NCBI RefSeq assembly: GCF_025152745.1
Contig: NZ_CP104040.1
Coordinates: 1,488,001 to 1,552,000, forward strand
Origin: Rhizobium sp. WSM4643
GTDB lineage: Bacteria > Pseudomonadota > Alphaproteobacteria > Rhizobiales > Rhizobiaceae
Reading direction: 5' to 3'
DNA: 64,000 nt
The translations under genes and the position numbers were made by a program. The notes under the pieces were generated by a model, which searched no databases, was not told the DNA's origin, and was given only the letters and a program-made list of their open reading frames with translations. Of this stretch, positions 8,475 to 17,362 are shown piece after piece (position 1 is the stretch's first letter; every line of letters begins with the position of its first letter).

Positions 8475-11357
8475 TCAGAAGAAGCCACGGCGCTGCCACC
8501 AGCCGGCTTTCTTCGGCTTGCCGTCATCGCCTTCGCCATTCTCGACGCGGGTGGATTTCACCGTCGGCTCGGAGGAGGAGATGTTGGATTCACGGTTGGC
8601 GCGAAGCGGCTTTGCCTCTTCCTGGACTGGCGGTGCGAGATCGGCGGAGGCTTCCACCAATTCCGGTTCGGCCTCGACCGCAGGTACCGTCTCTGCAATC
8701 GGTTCCTCGACCGGCGATGCGGCCGGTTTGCGGCGGCCGCGACTGCGGGCGGGCTTCACCTCTTCGGTTATGATAGGTGCGCTCTCGATGGCTGCCATTG
8801 CGGGCTGGCCTTCGTCGGCCTGTTCGGCAATCGCCTCGACCGCCACGGCTTCGCTCGGAGCCCCCTCGTTCGAAACGTCGTCGCCTTCGTCCTCGTCGCC
8901 GCCATTGTCTTCACCGGCTTCACCGGCTTCGCCGGCCGTCAGTTCGGAACCATCTTCGGCGCGATTGCGGCGGCCGCCACGCTTGCCGCGACGGCGCCGC
9001 TTGCGGCGCTGCGATTCCTCGCTTTCAGCCCGTGTCTCAGGCGTAGCTTCGGCGTTTTCATCACCTTCGCTGCCCTCGTCGTCACTGTCCTCATCCTCGT
9101 CACCGGCTTCGCCTGCTGCCGATGCCGGCTGCTCGGCAGTGCCGTTGCGGCCACGGCGGCGCCTGCGGCGCTTGCGCTTGCGGTTGCCGTCAGCTTCGCC
9201 TTCCGAGCGTGCTGCGACGGGCCGTTCGGCAACGGCCGGCTTTTCCTCGAGTTCCTCGTCTTCCTCCTCATCCACTTCGATGACGATATCGTCGTCGTCA
9301 TCCTCGGGAATGGCTGCGAAGTTGAAGAGCGTTTCGATCTTGACCGGGTTTTCCACCGGATCGCCGCGATCGATCGCGAAATGCTGTGCGCCGACCGAAC
9401 CGTCTGCATCGATGACGATAGCGACGCCGAAACGGCTTTCGTAATCGATGATCGTCTGGCGCTTGTGGTTGAGCAGGTAGAGCGCGATGTCAGGCGTGGT
9501 GCGCACAGTGATGTTGTGCGTGGTGTTCTTCAGCAGATATTCCTCGATGCCGCGCAGGACATGCAGGGCGACGGAGGACTGCGAGCGCACATGGCCGGTG
9601 CCGCCGCAATGCGAGCAGACCTGCGTGGTCGATTCGAGAACCGACGCGCGGATACGCTGTCGCGACATTTCGAGCAGGCCGAAATGCGAGATCCGGCCGA
9701 CCTGGATGCGGGCGCGGTCGTTCTTCAGGCATTCCTTCAGCTTCTTCTCGACGGCGCGGTTGTTGCGCTTCTCTTCCATGTCGATGAAGTCGATGACGAT
9801 CAGGCCGGCAAGGTCGCGAAGGCGAAGCTGGCGGGCGACTTCGTCTGCAGCCTCGAGATTCGTCTGCAGCGCGGTGTCTTCGATCGAATGTTCGCGGGTC
9901 GAGCGGCCGGAGTTGACGTCGATCGAAACCAGCGCTTCGGTCTGGTTCATGATCAGGTAGCCTCCGGACTTCAGCGTCACCTGCGGCTGCAGCATGCGGT
10001 CGAGCTGAGCCTCGATGCCGGAACGCGAAAAGATCGGATGGATGTCGCGGTACGGCTGAACCACCTTGGCATGGCTCGGCATCAGCATCTTCATGAAGTC
10101 TTTCGCTTCACGATAGCCTTCTTCACCTGAAACGATGACTTCGCTGATATCCTTGTTGTAGAGGTCGCGGATCGAGCGCTTGATCAGCGAGCCTTCCTCA
10201 TAGACGAGGCAGGGTGCCGTGGATGCCAGCGTCAGGGTGCGCACATTCTCCCACAGGCGCATCAGATATTCGAAGTCACGCTTGACTTCGACCTTGGTGC
10301 GATTGGCACCGGCGGTGCGAAGGATGACGCCCATGCCCTGCGGCACCTCGAGCAGGCGCGCGATTTCCTTCAGGCGCTTGCGATCGGCGGGATTGGTGAT
10401 CTTGCGGGAAATGCCGCCGCCGCGCGCCGTGTTCGGCATCAGGACGGAATAGCGTCCGGCGAGCGAGAGATAGGTGGTAAGGGCTGCGCCCTTGTTGCCG
10501 CGCTCTTCCTTGGCGACCTGCACGAGCAGGATCTGGCGGCGCTTGATGACTTCCTGGATGCGGTACTGCTTGCGCGGCTTGCGCTGCACGCGGTCCGGCA
10601 CTTCTTCCATCGCGTCTTCGGCGCCGACGGATTCGATGATTTCCTCTTCGCCGTGATCGTCATCATCGTCGTCATCGTCGTTGCGACGCTTGCTGGTATC
10701 GACGTCTTCGGAGATCGAGTCGGTTTCTACCATCGCGGCCATTGCGCCGCCGGTCGAGCCGTCATCCTCATTGTCGACGGTTGAAGCGCCTTCGGCTTCA
10801 ACGTCTGTGGGAACAGCGTCTTCGGTCTCGGTCGTTTCGGCGGCCGGTTCTACGACCTTCTTGCGGCTGCGGCGCGGCCTTGCTTTCTTCGCAGGCGCTT
10901 CCTCGGCGGCCGCGGGCGACGCCGCGGTCTCTACCACTGCCGTCTCTTCCGTTGCGGCATCGGTTTCCGGCGCCTCTGCCGGAACGATGCCGACATCCGG
11001 CTGATCCTGCTTGGAAAGATCGACCATCGGCGCGGTTTCGACATGCTCGACGTCTTCGTCGCGGCGATGCTCTTCGGCTTCGGCCCGAAGCAGCGCCTGA
11101 CGGTCGGCAAGCGGTATCTGATAATAATCGGGATGGATTTCGGCGAAGGCCAGGAAGCCGTGCCGGTTGCCGCCGTAATCGACGAAGGCGGCTTGCAGCG
11201 AGGGCTCGACCCTCGTTACCTTTGCAAGATAGATGTTGCCGCGGATCTGCTTCTTGTGCTGGGACTCGAAGTCAAATTCTTCTATGCGGTTCCCGCGAAC
11301 GACAACGACGCGCGTCTCTTCCTCGTGAGACGCATCGATAAGCATTTTGTCTGCCAT
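8475..11357 (-). CDS. rne: Ribonuclease E, alphaproteobacterial form with split S1 domain
   Basis: 960 aa essential endoribonuclease and degradosome scaffold. The S1 domain begins at about residue 35 (GNIYLAKVTRVEPSLQAAFVDYG) and is interrupted by a roughly 180-residue disordered acidic insert (about 90-270, including an eight-Asp run) before it resumes. The catalytic core has Asp480 in VSIDVNSG and Asp523 in VIDFIDM, equivalent to E. coli Asp303 and Asp346, and the Zn-link cysteines 581 and 584 (CSHC). The C-terminal 300 residues are low-complexity, alternating acidic stretches with Arg/Lys blocks (for example KRKRRRRRRGRNG). The protein ends GWWQRRGFF, like the GWW motif by which Caulobacter RNase E contacts PNPase. 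It is followed by a strong terminator. Confidence 0.97.
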   Translation of the reverse strand: MADKMLIDASHEEETRVVVVRGNRIEEFDFESQHKKQIRGNIYLAKVTRVEPSLQAAFVDYGGNRHGFLAFAEIHPDYYQIPLADRQALLRAEAEEHRRDEDVEHVETAPMVDLSKQDQPDVGIVPAEAPETDAATEETAVVETAASPAAAEEAPAKKARPRRSRKKVVEPAAETTETEDAVPTDVEAEGASTVDNEDDGSTGGAMAAMVETDSISEDVDTSKRRNDDDDDDDDHGEEEIIESVGAEDAMEEVPDRVQRKPRKQYRIQEVIKRRQILLVQVAKEERGNKGAALTTYLSLAGRYSVLMPNTARGGGISRKITNPADRKRLKEIARLLEVPQGMGVILRTAGANRTKVEVKRDFEYLMRLWENVRTLTLASTAPCLVYEEGSLIKRSIRDLYNKDISEVIVSGEEGYREAKDFMKMLMPSHAKVVQPYRDIHPIFSRSGIEAQLDRMLQPQVTLKSGGYLIMNQTEALVSIDVNSGRSTREHSIEDTALQTNLEAADEVARQLRLRDLAGLIVIDFIDMEEKRNNRAVEKKLKECLKNDRARIQVGRISHFGLLEMSRQRIRASVLESTTQVCSHCGGTGHVRSQSSVALHVLRGIEEYLLKNTTHNITVRTTPDIALYLLNHKRQTIIDYESRFGVAIVIDADGSVGAQHFAIDRGDPVENPVKIETLFNFAAIPEDDDDDIVIEVDEEEDEELEEKPAVAERPVAARSEGEADGNRKRKRRRRRRGRNGTAEQPASAAGEAGDEDEDSDDEGSEGDENAEATPETRAESEESQRRKRRRRGKRGGRRNRAEDGSELTAGEAGEAGEDNGGDEDEGDDVSNEGAPSEAVAVEAIAEQADEGQPAMAAIESAPIITEEVKPARSRGRRKPAASPVEEPIAETVPAVEAEPELVEASADLAPPVQEEAKPLRANRESNISSSEPTVKSTRVENGEGDDGKPKKAGWWQRRGFF

Positions 11358-11981
11358 GTAAGCTGTGCTCCTCGGCGTGGCCGCGAGAGCGCATTCCCGA
11401 CTGCTGTTGAGACAGAAAGAATGCGGTCCGCAGTGGCCGCGCCGGATAATGAAAGTCGCGCCTGATGCGAGGGGGAGGGCAGCAGCCAGACCGCAGCCGG
11501 AACCATTTCGGTCCGGGGCCTGTACACTTCAGATAAAACCTGCTGCGAAACCATCAACAACCAAGCGTGATCGACAAATGTGAAGACCCGTTCGGGTCCG
11601 ATGAGTTTGCTCCCTGAGAGCGTGGTGGCTGATCCACCAATGAATTCCGACAATAAGCCGGAAAATCAGGATCCAGTTCTAGGGATTAAGCGCATGAGAC
11701 GGCGGACGATGACCGGTGTGGCGCCAGGTCCTGATCTGGCTGGCAGCCTTTGCGGCGACTCTATCCCGTCAACACTTTACCCTGAAATTCGTTGTATGTT
11801 TTCTGTGTCACAATAGCAAGGGAAAAGCCAAATGTGCCATAATATTGATGGATTTCGCAACGCATAGAAGCTGGGGATAAAGTGATCGCGATTCGGCAGG
11901 CTGCAGCGGGTGTTTCGTCACGCCGACGTTCACTGCTGCGGCGTCGGGTCCATCGCAATATAAATAGGGTGTGGCGGTTTA
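11358..11981. other. Divergent rne/amiC intergenic region without a gene
   Basis: No convincing ORF. It probably holds the long rne 5' leader on the minus strand, with a short GACCC/GGGTC hairpin at 11586-11599 and a CCGGA/TCCGG stem near 11500-11520. It also holds the amiC start region: a TATAAA box at 11959-11964 lies about 18 bases before the TTG start. Confidence 0.5.
11792..11820 (-). promoter_or_regulatory. Predicted rne promoter with long leader
   Basis: On the minus strand CTTGCT (11820-11815), a 17-base spacer and ATACAA (11797-11792) fit a housekeeping promoter. The transcript would carry about 430 untranslated bases before the rne ATG at 11357. Prediction from sequence pattern only. 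Confidence 0.35.
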
Positions 11982-13238
11982 TTGTTTAAGAGGGCTCGGA
12001 TCGCGGCGAAATCCGCAGCGCGGCGATCGATAATCGCAAGGCGGGTTCTGGCGGCGCTTTTGGCCGCCAGTCTCCTGCCGGTCGCTGCGAACTCCGTCGA
12101 GGCCAGGGATCCGCTGCTTGCCTACGGCGCGCGCATCGTCGGCGACGACGCAAGGACCCGCATCGTCATCGATTTCGATCGCGAGCCGCGTTTCTCGGTC
12201 CACTATATCGCCAATCCGGAACGCATCGTCGTCGACCTGCCGGCGACCGCCTTCGGTTTTCCGGCGAAGGATCTTGCCGCCCGCGGTCTGTTCAAGGATA
12301 TCCGCTACGGCAAGATGGACGAAGAGAGCGCCCGCATCGTGCTGACGACCGTAGGGCCGGTGAAGCTGGCGCTTGCCAAGGTGCAAGTCGATGAGACGGG
12401 CAACGGCCATCGCCTCGTGCTCGATGCGGAGATGATCGACAAGAAGGCCTTTGCCGAACTGGTAAAGACGCAATCCTGGAGCGATCCGACTGAGGCGGCG
12501 CAGACGACGAGCGCCATTCCGGCACCGGAAAAAGCTGCCCCCGGCGATTTTGTCATCGCCGTCGACGCCGGCCACGGCGGCATCGATACCGGCGCCATCG
12601 GCGTCGATACCAAGACCGAGGAAAAGCAGGTGACGCTTGCTTTCGCCAAGGCTTTGACCGACCGGCTGAACAAGGAGCCGGGCATCAAGGCTTTCCTGAC
12701 GCGCGAGGATGACGAGTTCCTGTCGCTTTCGCAGCGCGTGCTGATCGCCCGCCAGAACCATGCCGGCCTCTTCATTTCGCTGCATGCCGACACGCTGAAG
12801 CAGAAGGATATCCGCGGCGCCACCGTCTACACGATCTCCGACAAGGCATCCGACAAGCTCGCCGCCGATCTTGCCGAACGTGAAAACCTCTCGGATCAGA
12901 TCGCCGGCAAGGAGACGGTTGCCGAGCCGCCCGAGGTCGCCGACATCCTGCTCGATCTGACACGGCGCGAGACGCAGGCGTTCTCGATCTCGCTGGCCGA
13001 GAGTGTGCTGAGTTCCTTCAAGGATCAGGTCGGCACCATCAACAATCCGCACCGTCATGCCGGCTTCCGCGTGCTGCAGGCCCCCGACGTGCCGTCGATC
13101 CTTCTCGAGATCGGGTTCCTCTCGAATGCCGAAGACGAGAAACTGCTGCTCGACGAGGCCTGGCGCGGCAAGATCGCCGGTCTCTTGACCGACGCAGTGA
13201 AGCGATACCGAGCCGCCGTCATGGCGAATGGCGGCTGA
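11982..13238 (+). CDS. amiC: Periplasmic N-acetylmuramoyl-L-alanine amidase (AmiC type)
   Basis: 418 aa. Cleaves the amide bond between MurNAc and the stem peptide during daughter-cell separation. The N-terminus has a basic stretch and hydrophobic core (RRVLAALLAASLLPVAANSVEA) fitting a signal peptide, then an AMIN domain (about 45-145) for septal targeting, then the Amidase_3 zinc domain (about 185-410). The zinc and catalytic residues are visible: DAGHGG, the Glu of TEEKQ, SLHAD and LLEIGF. The start is a TTG; a stop lies in frame 21 bases upstream and there is no in-frame ATG before the signal peptide. It precedes mrcA, so the pair handles septal peptidoglycan. Confidence 0.93.
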   Translation: MFKRARIAAKSAARRSIIARRVLAALLAASLLPVAANSVEARDPLLAYGARIVGDDARTRIVIDFDREPRFSVHYIANPERIVVDLPATAFGFPAKDLAARGLFKDIRYGKMDEESARIVLTTVGPVKLALAKVQVDETGNGHRLVLDAEMIDKKAFAELVKTQSWSDPTEAAQTTSAIPAPEKAAPGDFVIAVDAGHGGIDTGAIGVDTKTEEKQVTLAFAKALTDRLNKEPGIKAFLTREDDEFLSLSQRVLIARQNHAGLFISLHADTLKQKDIRGATVYTISDKASDKLAADLAERENLSDQIAGKETVAEPPEVADILLDLTRRETQAFSISLAESVLSSFKDQVGTINNPHRHAGFRVLQAPDVPSILLEIGFLSNAEDEKLLLDEAWRGKIAGLLTDAVKRYRAAVMANGG

Positions 13239-13611
13239 CAGCCGCCGCCCAAAAATCTGTAGCGGTTGCGGCACGGCGGCCCGCATAAAAACAAAGATTC
13301 ATAAAAACAAAGATTTAAGTCCGCCGCATGAATCAAATTCTGAGCAGGATACCCAGATCGGCAGTTGGGACGGCGTTGCTTGGATGTGACAGTCCTAATG
13401 AAACGCGGCCGCAGCGGTGAATGCGGCGCAGACAGCCCTATTTTGCTCACATTCGCGCCGTTACTCCGGCTTATGTTTCGCAGCCTGAGGCGCGAAATCG
13501 GCTTGTGGCGGTAGCGCTCATAGAGTAAGCCGCGCAACGTGCAAATTGCCTTGATCTGTGCAATCGTTGCGGCTGCGCCGATTGAAGATCGAAGAGACCG
13601 GTAGCTGAAAT
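13239..13611. other. amiC-mrcA intergenic region
   Basis: No gene seen. It contains a 7-bp inverted repeat overlapping the amiC stop (13230-13236 with 13240-13246), which lacks a T tract, and a tandem 16-bp duplication at 13284-13315. The mrcA promoter is presumably in the second half. Confidence 0.4.
13284..13315. repeat. Tandem 16-bp direct repeat
   Basis: CATAAAAACAAAGATT occurs at 13284-13299 and again immediately at 13300-13315 without change. It is AT-rich in a GC-rich neighbourhood. Probably a slippage duplication; no function is evident. Confidence 0.9.
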
Positions 13612-16071
13612 ATGGTTAGACTTTTTGGATATTTCTTCGGAATGGCCTGCGTCCTGTTTCTGGTCGCGGCGGCGGGTGTTGCCATCTATCTCGCCAATGT
13701 CGCGAAGGATCTCCCGGATTATGCCGTTCTGAACAGCTACGCGCCGCCGGTGACGACCCGCGTCCATGCCGGCAATGGCGCGCTTATGGCCGAATACGCC
13801 AAGGAAAAGCGTCTCTTCCTGCCGATCCAGGCCATTCCCGACCGCGTGAAGGCCGCTTTCCTGTCGGCCGAAGACAAGAATTTCTACAATCATCCGGGCG
13901 TTGATCTCACCGGCCTTGGCCGTGCAATCCTCGTCAACCTGCAGAATTTCGGTTCCGGCCGCCGCCCGGTCGGTGCCTCGACGATCACCCAGCAGGTGGC
14001 CAAAAACTTCCTTTTGAGTTCGGACCAGACGATCGACCGCAAGATCAAGGAAGCAATCCTCTCCTTTCGCATCGAGCAGGCCTACAGCAAGGACAAGATC
14101 CTCGAACTCTACCTGAACGAGATTTTCTTCGGTCTGAATTCCTACGGCATCGCTGGCGCGGCACTCACCTATTTCAACAAATCCGTCACCGAACTGACCG
14201 TCGCCGAAGCCGCCTATCTGGCATCGCTGCCGAAGGGACCTGCCAATTATCATCCTTTCCGCCATCCGGAAGCTGCGCTCGAGCGCCGCAACTGGGTGAT
14301 CGACCGGATGGTCGAGAACGGCTATGTCAGCCAGCCTGACGGCGAGGAAGCCAAGAAACAGCCGCTTGGCGTCACCGCCCGCACCACCGGCCCCTCGCTC
14401 TTTGCTTCGGATTATTTCGCCGAAGCCGTGCGCCGCCAGTTGATCGACCAGTACGGGGAAAAAGTCCTCTATGAGGGCGGCCTTTCGGTACGGACGTCGC
14501 TCGATCCGCAGATGCAGCTCGCTGCCCGCAAGGCGCTGCAGGACGGTCTGGTTACCTATGACGAGCGCCGCGGTTTCCACGGCCCGATCAAGCAGATCGA
14601 TGCAAGCGGCGATTGGGGTAAGGCGCTTGCCGATATCCCCGCACTGTCCGACGTACCGGAATGGCGGCTTGCCGTCGTACTCGCAGTTTCCGACTCGACC
14701 GTCGACATCGGCCTGCAGCCGGCCAAGGATGGAAGCGGCAAGGTTGCGGCCGACCGTCAACGCGGCACGATCGACGCCAAGAATATGCAATGGGCCTTCC
14801 GTTCGGCCGACGGCGCCCGCAAGTCCACGAAATCGCCGGTCGGCGCAGTAGCGCCCGGTGACGTCGTTTATGTCGAGAAGCTCGGCGATAACACCTCGAC
14901 CTCCTATCGCCTGCAGCAGCCCCCGAAGGTGCAGGGTGGTCTCGTCGCGATGGACCCGAAGACGGGCCGCGTGCTCGCCATGGTCGGCGGCTTCTCCTAC
15001 GGCCAGTCCGAATTCAACCGCGCCACTCAGGCGATGCGCCAGCCGGGCTCCTCCTTCAAGCCCTTCGTCTATGCGGCGGCGATGGACAATGGCTATACCC
15101 CGGCCTCGGTTATCATGGACGCTCCGATCGAAATCGTCTCGGGCGGCCAGGTCTGGAGGCCGGAAAACTACGGCGGCGAAGTCAGCGGCCCGTCGACGCT
15201 GCGCTCGGGCATCGAGCATTCGCGCAACCTGATGACGGTGCGCCTTGCCAACGATCTCGGCATGAACATCGTCGCCGAATATGCCGAGCGCTTCGGCATT
15301 TACGATCACATGCTGCCGGTTCTCTCCATGTCGCTCGGCGCCGGCGACACGACCGTGCTGCGGATGGTCTCGGCCTATTCGGTTATTGCCAATGGCGGCA
15401 AGCAGATCAAGCCGACATTGATCGACCGCATCCAGGACCGCTACGGCAAGACCATCTTTAGGCATGAGGAGCGTCTCTGCGAGGGCTGCAATGCCGGCGA
15501 CTGGCAGAACCAGGAAGAGCCGAATATCGTCGACAACCGCGAAACCGTGCTCGACCCGATGACCGCCTACCAGATCACCTCGATGATGCAGGGTGTCATC
15601 CAGCGCGGCACCGCCGCCGGCAAGGTCGATCTCGGGGGTCGCGATGTCGCCGGAAAGACCGGCACCACCAACGACGAGAAAGATGCCTGGTTCGTCGGCT
15701 TCACGCCGGATCTGGTCGCCGGCCTCTATATGGGCTTCGATACGCCGGCCCCGCTCGGCCGCGGCGGCACCGGCGGTGTTCTCTCTGCGCCGATCTTCAA
15801 CGAATTCATGCAGGCGGCCGTCAAGGACATGCCGGAATCGAAATTCGTCATTCCATCAGGCATGAATCTGATCCCGATCGACCGCAAGACCGGCATGGCG
15901 GCCGTCGACGGCGATCCGAACACCATCATCGAGGCCTTCAAGCCCGGCACCGGCCCGGCCGACAGCTTCTCGGTCATCGGCATGGACAGCACCATGGCGC
16001 CTGAAGAAATCCTGAAGACCTCGCCGCAGGCCAACCAGGCCGTCCAGACCGGCACACCCGGCCTGTTCTGA
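13612..16071 (+). CDS. mrcA: Penicillin-binding protein 1A (class A, bifunctional)
   Basis: 819 aa inner-membrane peptidoglycan synthase. A single N-terminal membrane anchor (about residues 5-28) is followed by the GT51 glycosyltransferase domain with catalytic Glu87 in AEDKNFYNHPG and GASTITQQVAKN. The transpeptidase domain has the SxxK motif S480-S-F-K483, SRN (537-539) and KTG (682-684). A stretch between the two (about 320-440) corresponds to the OB-like domain of PBP1A. An 11-residue insert with two Cys (CEGCNAGDWQN) precedes the KTG region. It ends at a clear terminator. Assigned to the PBP1A (ponA/mrcA) group by domain order and motif spacing. Confidence 0.96.
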   Translation: MVRLFGYFFGMACVLFLVAAAGVAIYLANVAKDLPDYAVLNSYAPPVTTRVHAGNGALMAEYAKEKRLFLPIQAIPDRVKAAFLSAEDKNFYNHPGVDLTGLGRAILVNLQNFGSGRRPVGASTITQQVAKNFLLSSDQTIDRKIKEAILSFRIEQAYSKDKILELYLNEIFFGLNSYGIAGAALTYFNKSVTELTVAEAAYLASLPKGPANYHPFRHPEAALERRNWVIDRMVENGYVSQPDGEEAKKQPLGVTARTTGPSLFASDYFAEAVRRQLIDQYGEKVLYEGGLSVRTSLDPQMQLAARKALQDGLVTYDERRGFHGPIKQIDASGDWGKALADIPALSDVPEWRLAVVLAVSDSTVDIGLQPAKDGSGKVAADRQRGTIDAKNMQWAFRSADGARKSTKSPVGAVAPGDVVYVEKLGDNTSTSYRLQQPPKVQGGLVAMDPKTGRVLAMVGGFSYGQSEFNRATQAMRQPGSSFKPFVYAAAMDNGYTPASVIMDAPIEIVSGGQVWRPENYGGEVSGPSTLRSGIEHSRNLMTVRLANDLGMNIVAEYAERFGIYDHMLPVLSMSLGAGDTTVLRMVSAYSVIANGGKQIKPTLIDRIQDRYGKTIFRHEERLCEGCNAGDWQNQEEPNIVDNRETVLDPMTAYQITSMMQGVIQRGTAAGKVDLGGRDVAGKTGTTNDEKDAWFVGFTPDLVAGLYMGFDTPAPLGRGGTGGVLSAPIFNEFMQAAVKDMPESKFVIPSGMNLIPIDRKTGMAAVDGDPNTIIEAFKPGTGPADSFSVIGMDSTMAPEEILKTSPQANQAVQTGTPGLF

Positions 16072-16091
16072 TCGAGGCCCGAATTTTTGAA

Positions 16092-16130
16092 CGCCCGCCG
16101 CGGCCCTTTACATCCGCGGCGGGCGTCTCT
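16092..16130 (+). terminator. Terminator after mrcA
   Basis: Perfect 12-bp GC-rich stem (16092-16103 with 16114-16125), 10-base loop, tail TCTCTAT. It separates mrcA from prfB. Confidence 0.7.
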
Positions 16131-16173
16131 ATGTCACCAGCACTTGAGAAGACCGAGATAGAGAAGCAGGATA

Positions 16174-17305
16174 ATGCGAGCGGAAATCGAAAACGTGGTC
16201 GATGAAACCAAGCAGGCTATCACCCTGCTGAGGAGGCATCTTTGACTGGGACCAGGCGATAAGACGGCTGGACTGGTTGAACAACAAGGCTGAGGATCCG
16301 AACCTCTGGAACGACGCTTCCGAAGCGCAGAAGCTGATGCGCGAGCGCCAGCAGCTCGATGACGGCATCAATGGCGTCAAGCAGCTCGAACAGCAGCTGA
16401 ACGACAATATCGAGCTGATCGAGCTTGGCGAGGAAGAGGGCGACCAGAGCGTCGTCAAGGAAGCCGAGGATACGCTGAAGGCCTTGAAGGCCGAGGCCGC
16501 GCGCCGCCAGGTGGAAGCCATGCTCTCCGGCGAGGCTGACGGCAACGACACCTATCTCGAAGTCCATTCCGGCGCCGGTGGCACCGAAAGCCAGGACTGG
16601 GCGAACATGCTGCTGCGCATGTACACCCGCTGGGCCGAGCGCCAGCGTTTCAAGGTCGAGCTTCTCGAAGTCCATGACGGCGAAGAAGCCGGCATCAAGT
16701 CCGCGACCTTGCTCGTCAAGGGCCACAATGCCTACGGCTGGCTGAAGACGGAATCGGGCGTGCACCGCTTGGTGCGCATCTCGCCCTACGACAGCAACGC
16801 GCGCCGCCACACCTCCTTTTCGTCGATCTGGGTCTACCCCGTTGTCGACGACTCGATCCAGATCGAGATCAACGAAAGCGACTGCCGCATCGACACCTAC
16901 CGTTCCTCGGGTGCCGGCGGCCAGCACGTCAACACCACCGACTCGGCCGTGCGCATCACGCATATTCCGACGGGCATCGTCGTGCAGTGCCAGCAGGAGC
17001 GCTCGCAGCACAAGAACCGCGCCAAGGCGTGGGACATGCTGCGCGCCCGCATGTACGAAGCGGAATTGAAGAAGCGTGAGGATGCCGCCAGCGCCGAAGC
17101 CGCTTCCAAGACCGAGATCGGCTGGGGCCACCAGATTCGCTCCTATGTGTTGCAGCCCTATCAGATGGTCAAAGACTTGCGCACCGGCGTCGCCAGCAGC
17201 GCGCCGGATGATGTGCTCGACGGCGACCTGAACGAGTTCATGGAAGCAGCACTCGCTCACCGCATCAGCGGCGCCGCCGACGCGGTCGTCGAGGATGTCG
17301 ACTGA
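16174..17305 (+). CDS. prfB: Peptide chain release factor 2, with programmed +1 frameshift
   Basis: RF2 terminates translation at UGA and UAA. The gene starts at ATG 16174 (MRAEIENVV) and reads 23 codons to an in-frame TGA at 16243-16245. A +1 shift at CTT TGA C continues at 16244 (DWDQAIRR) to 17305, giving 376 aa, the usual length. The GGQ peptidyl-hydrolysis loop is SGAGGQHVN. The stop-recognition tripeptide reads SPY where E. coli has SPF. The residue equivalent to E. coli 246 is Ser. Annotating only the second frame (for example from TTG 16277) would lose the first 34 residues. It is followed by a terminator. Confidence 0.97.
16231..16246 (+). promoter_or_regulatory. prfB autoregulatory +1 frameshift site
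   Basis: An internal Shine-Dalgarno AGGAGG (16231-16236) is followed by CAT and the slippery CTT TGA C (16240-16246), the canonical RF2 signal. Low RF2 favours slippage and more RF2 synthesis; high RF2 terminates at the TGA. Confidence 0.97.
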
Positions 17306-17331
17306 TCGGATTGACGATGGATTGAGACAAC

Positions 17332-17360
17332 AAAAGCTCCGGAGACGGGGTTTTTGTTTT
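17332..17360 (+). terminator. Terminator after prfB
   Basis: Ten-bp stem including G-U pairs (17332-17341 with 17346-17355), GAGA loop, T-rich tail TTTTTGTTTTG. The A-rich left side means it could also work for the convergent gene at 17363. Confidence 0.8.
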
Positions 17361-17362
17361 GT

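Noticed and set aside
8451..10130. Long + strand ORF (559 codons) opposite rne
   Set aside because: Antisense to the RNase E coding region; its odd hydrophobic composition comes from complementing Glu/Asp codons of rne.
16277..17305. prfB read as a 342-aa gene starting at TTG
   Set aside because: The upstream ATG with the canonical frameshift site gives the standard 376-aa RF2.
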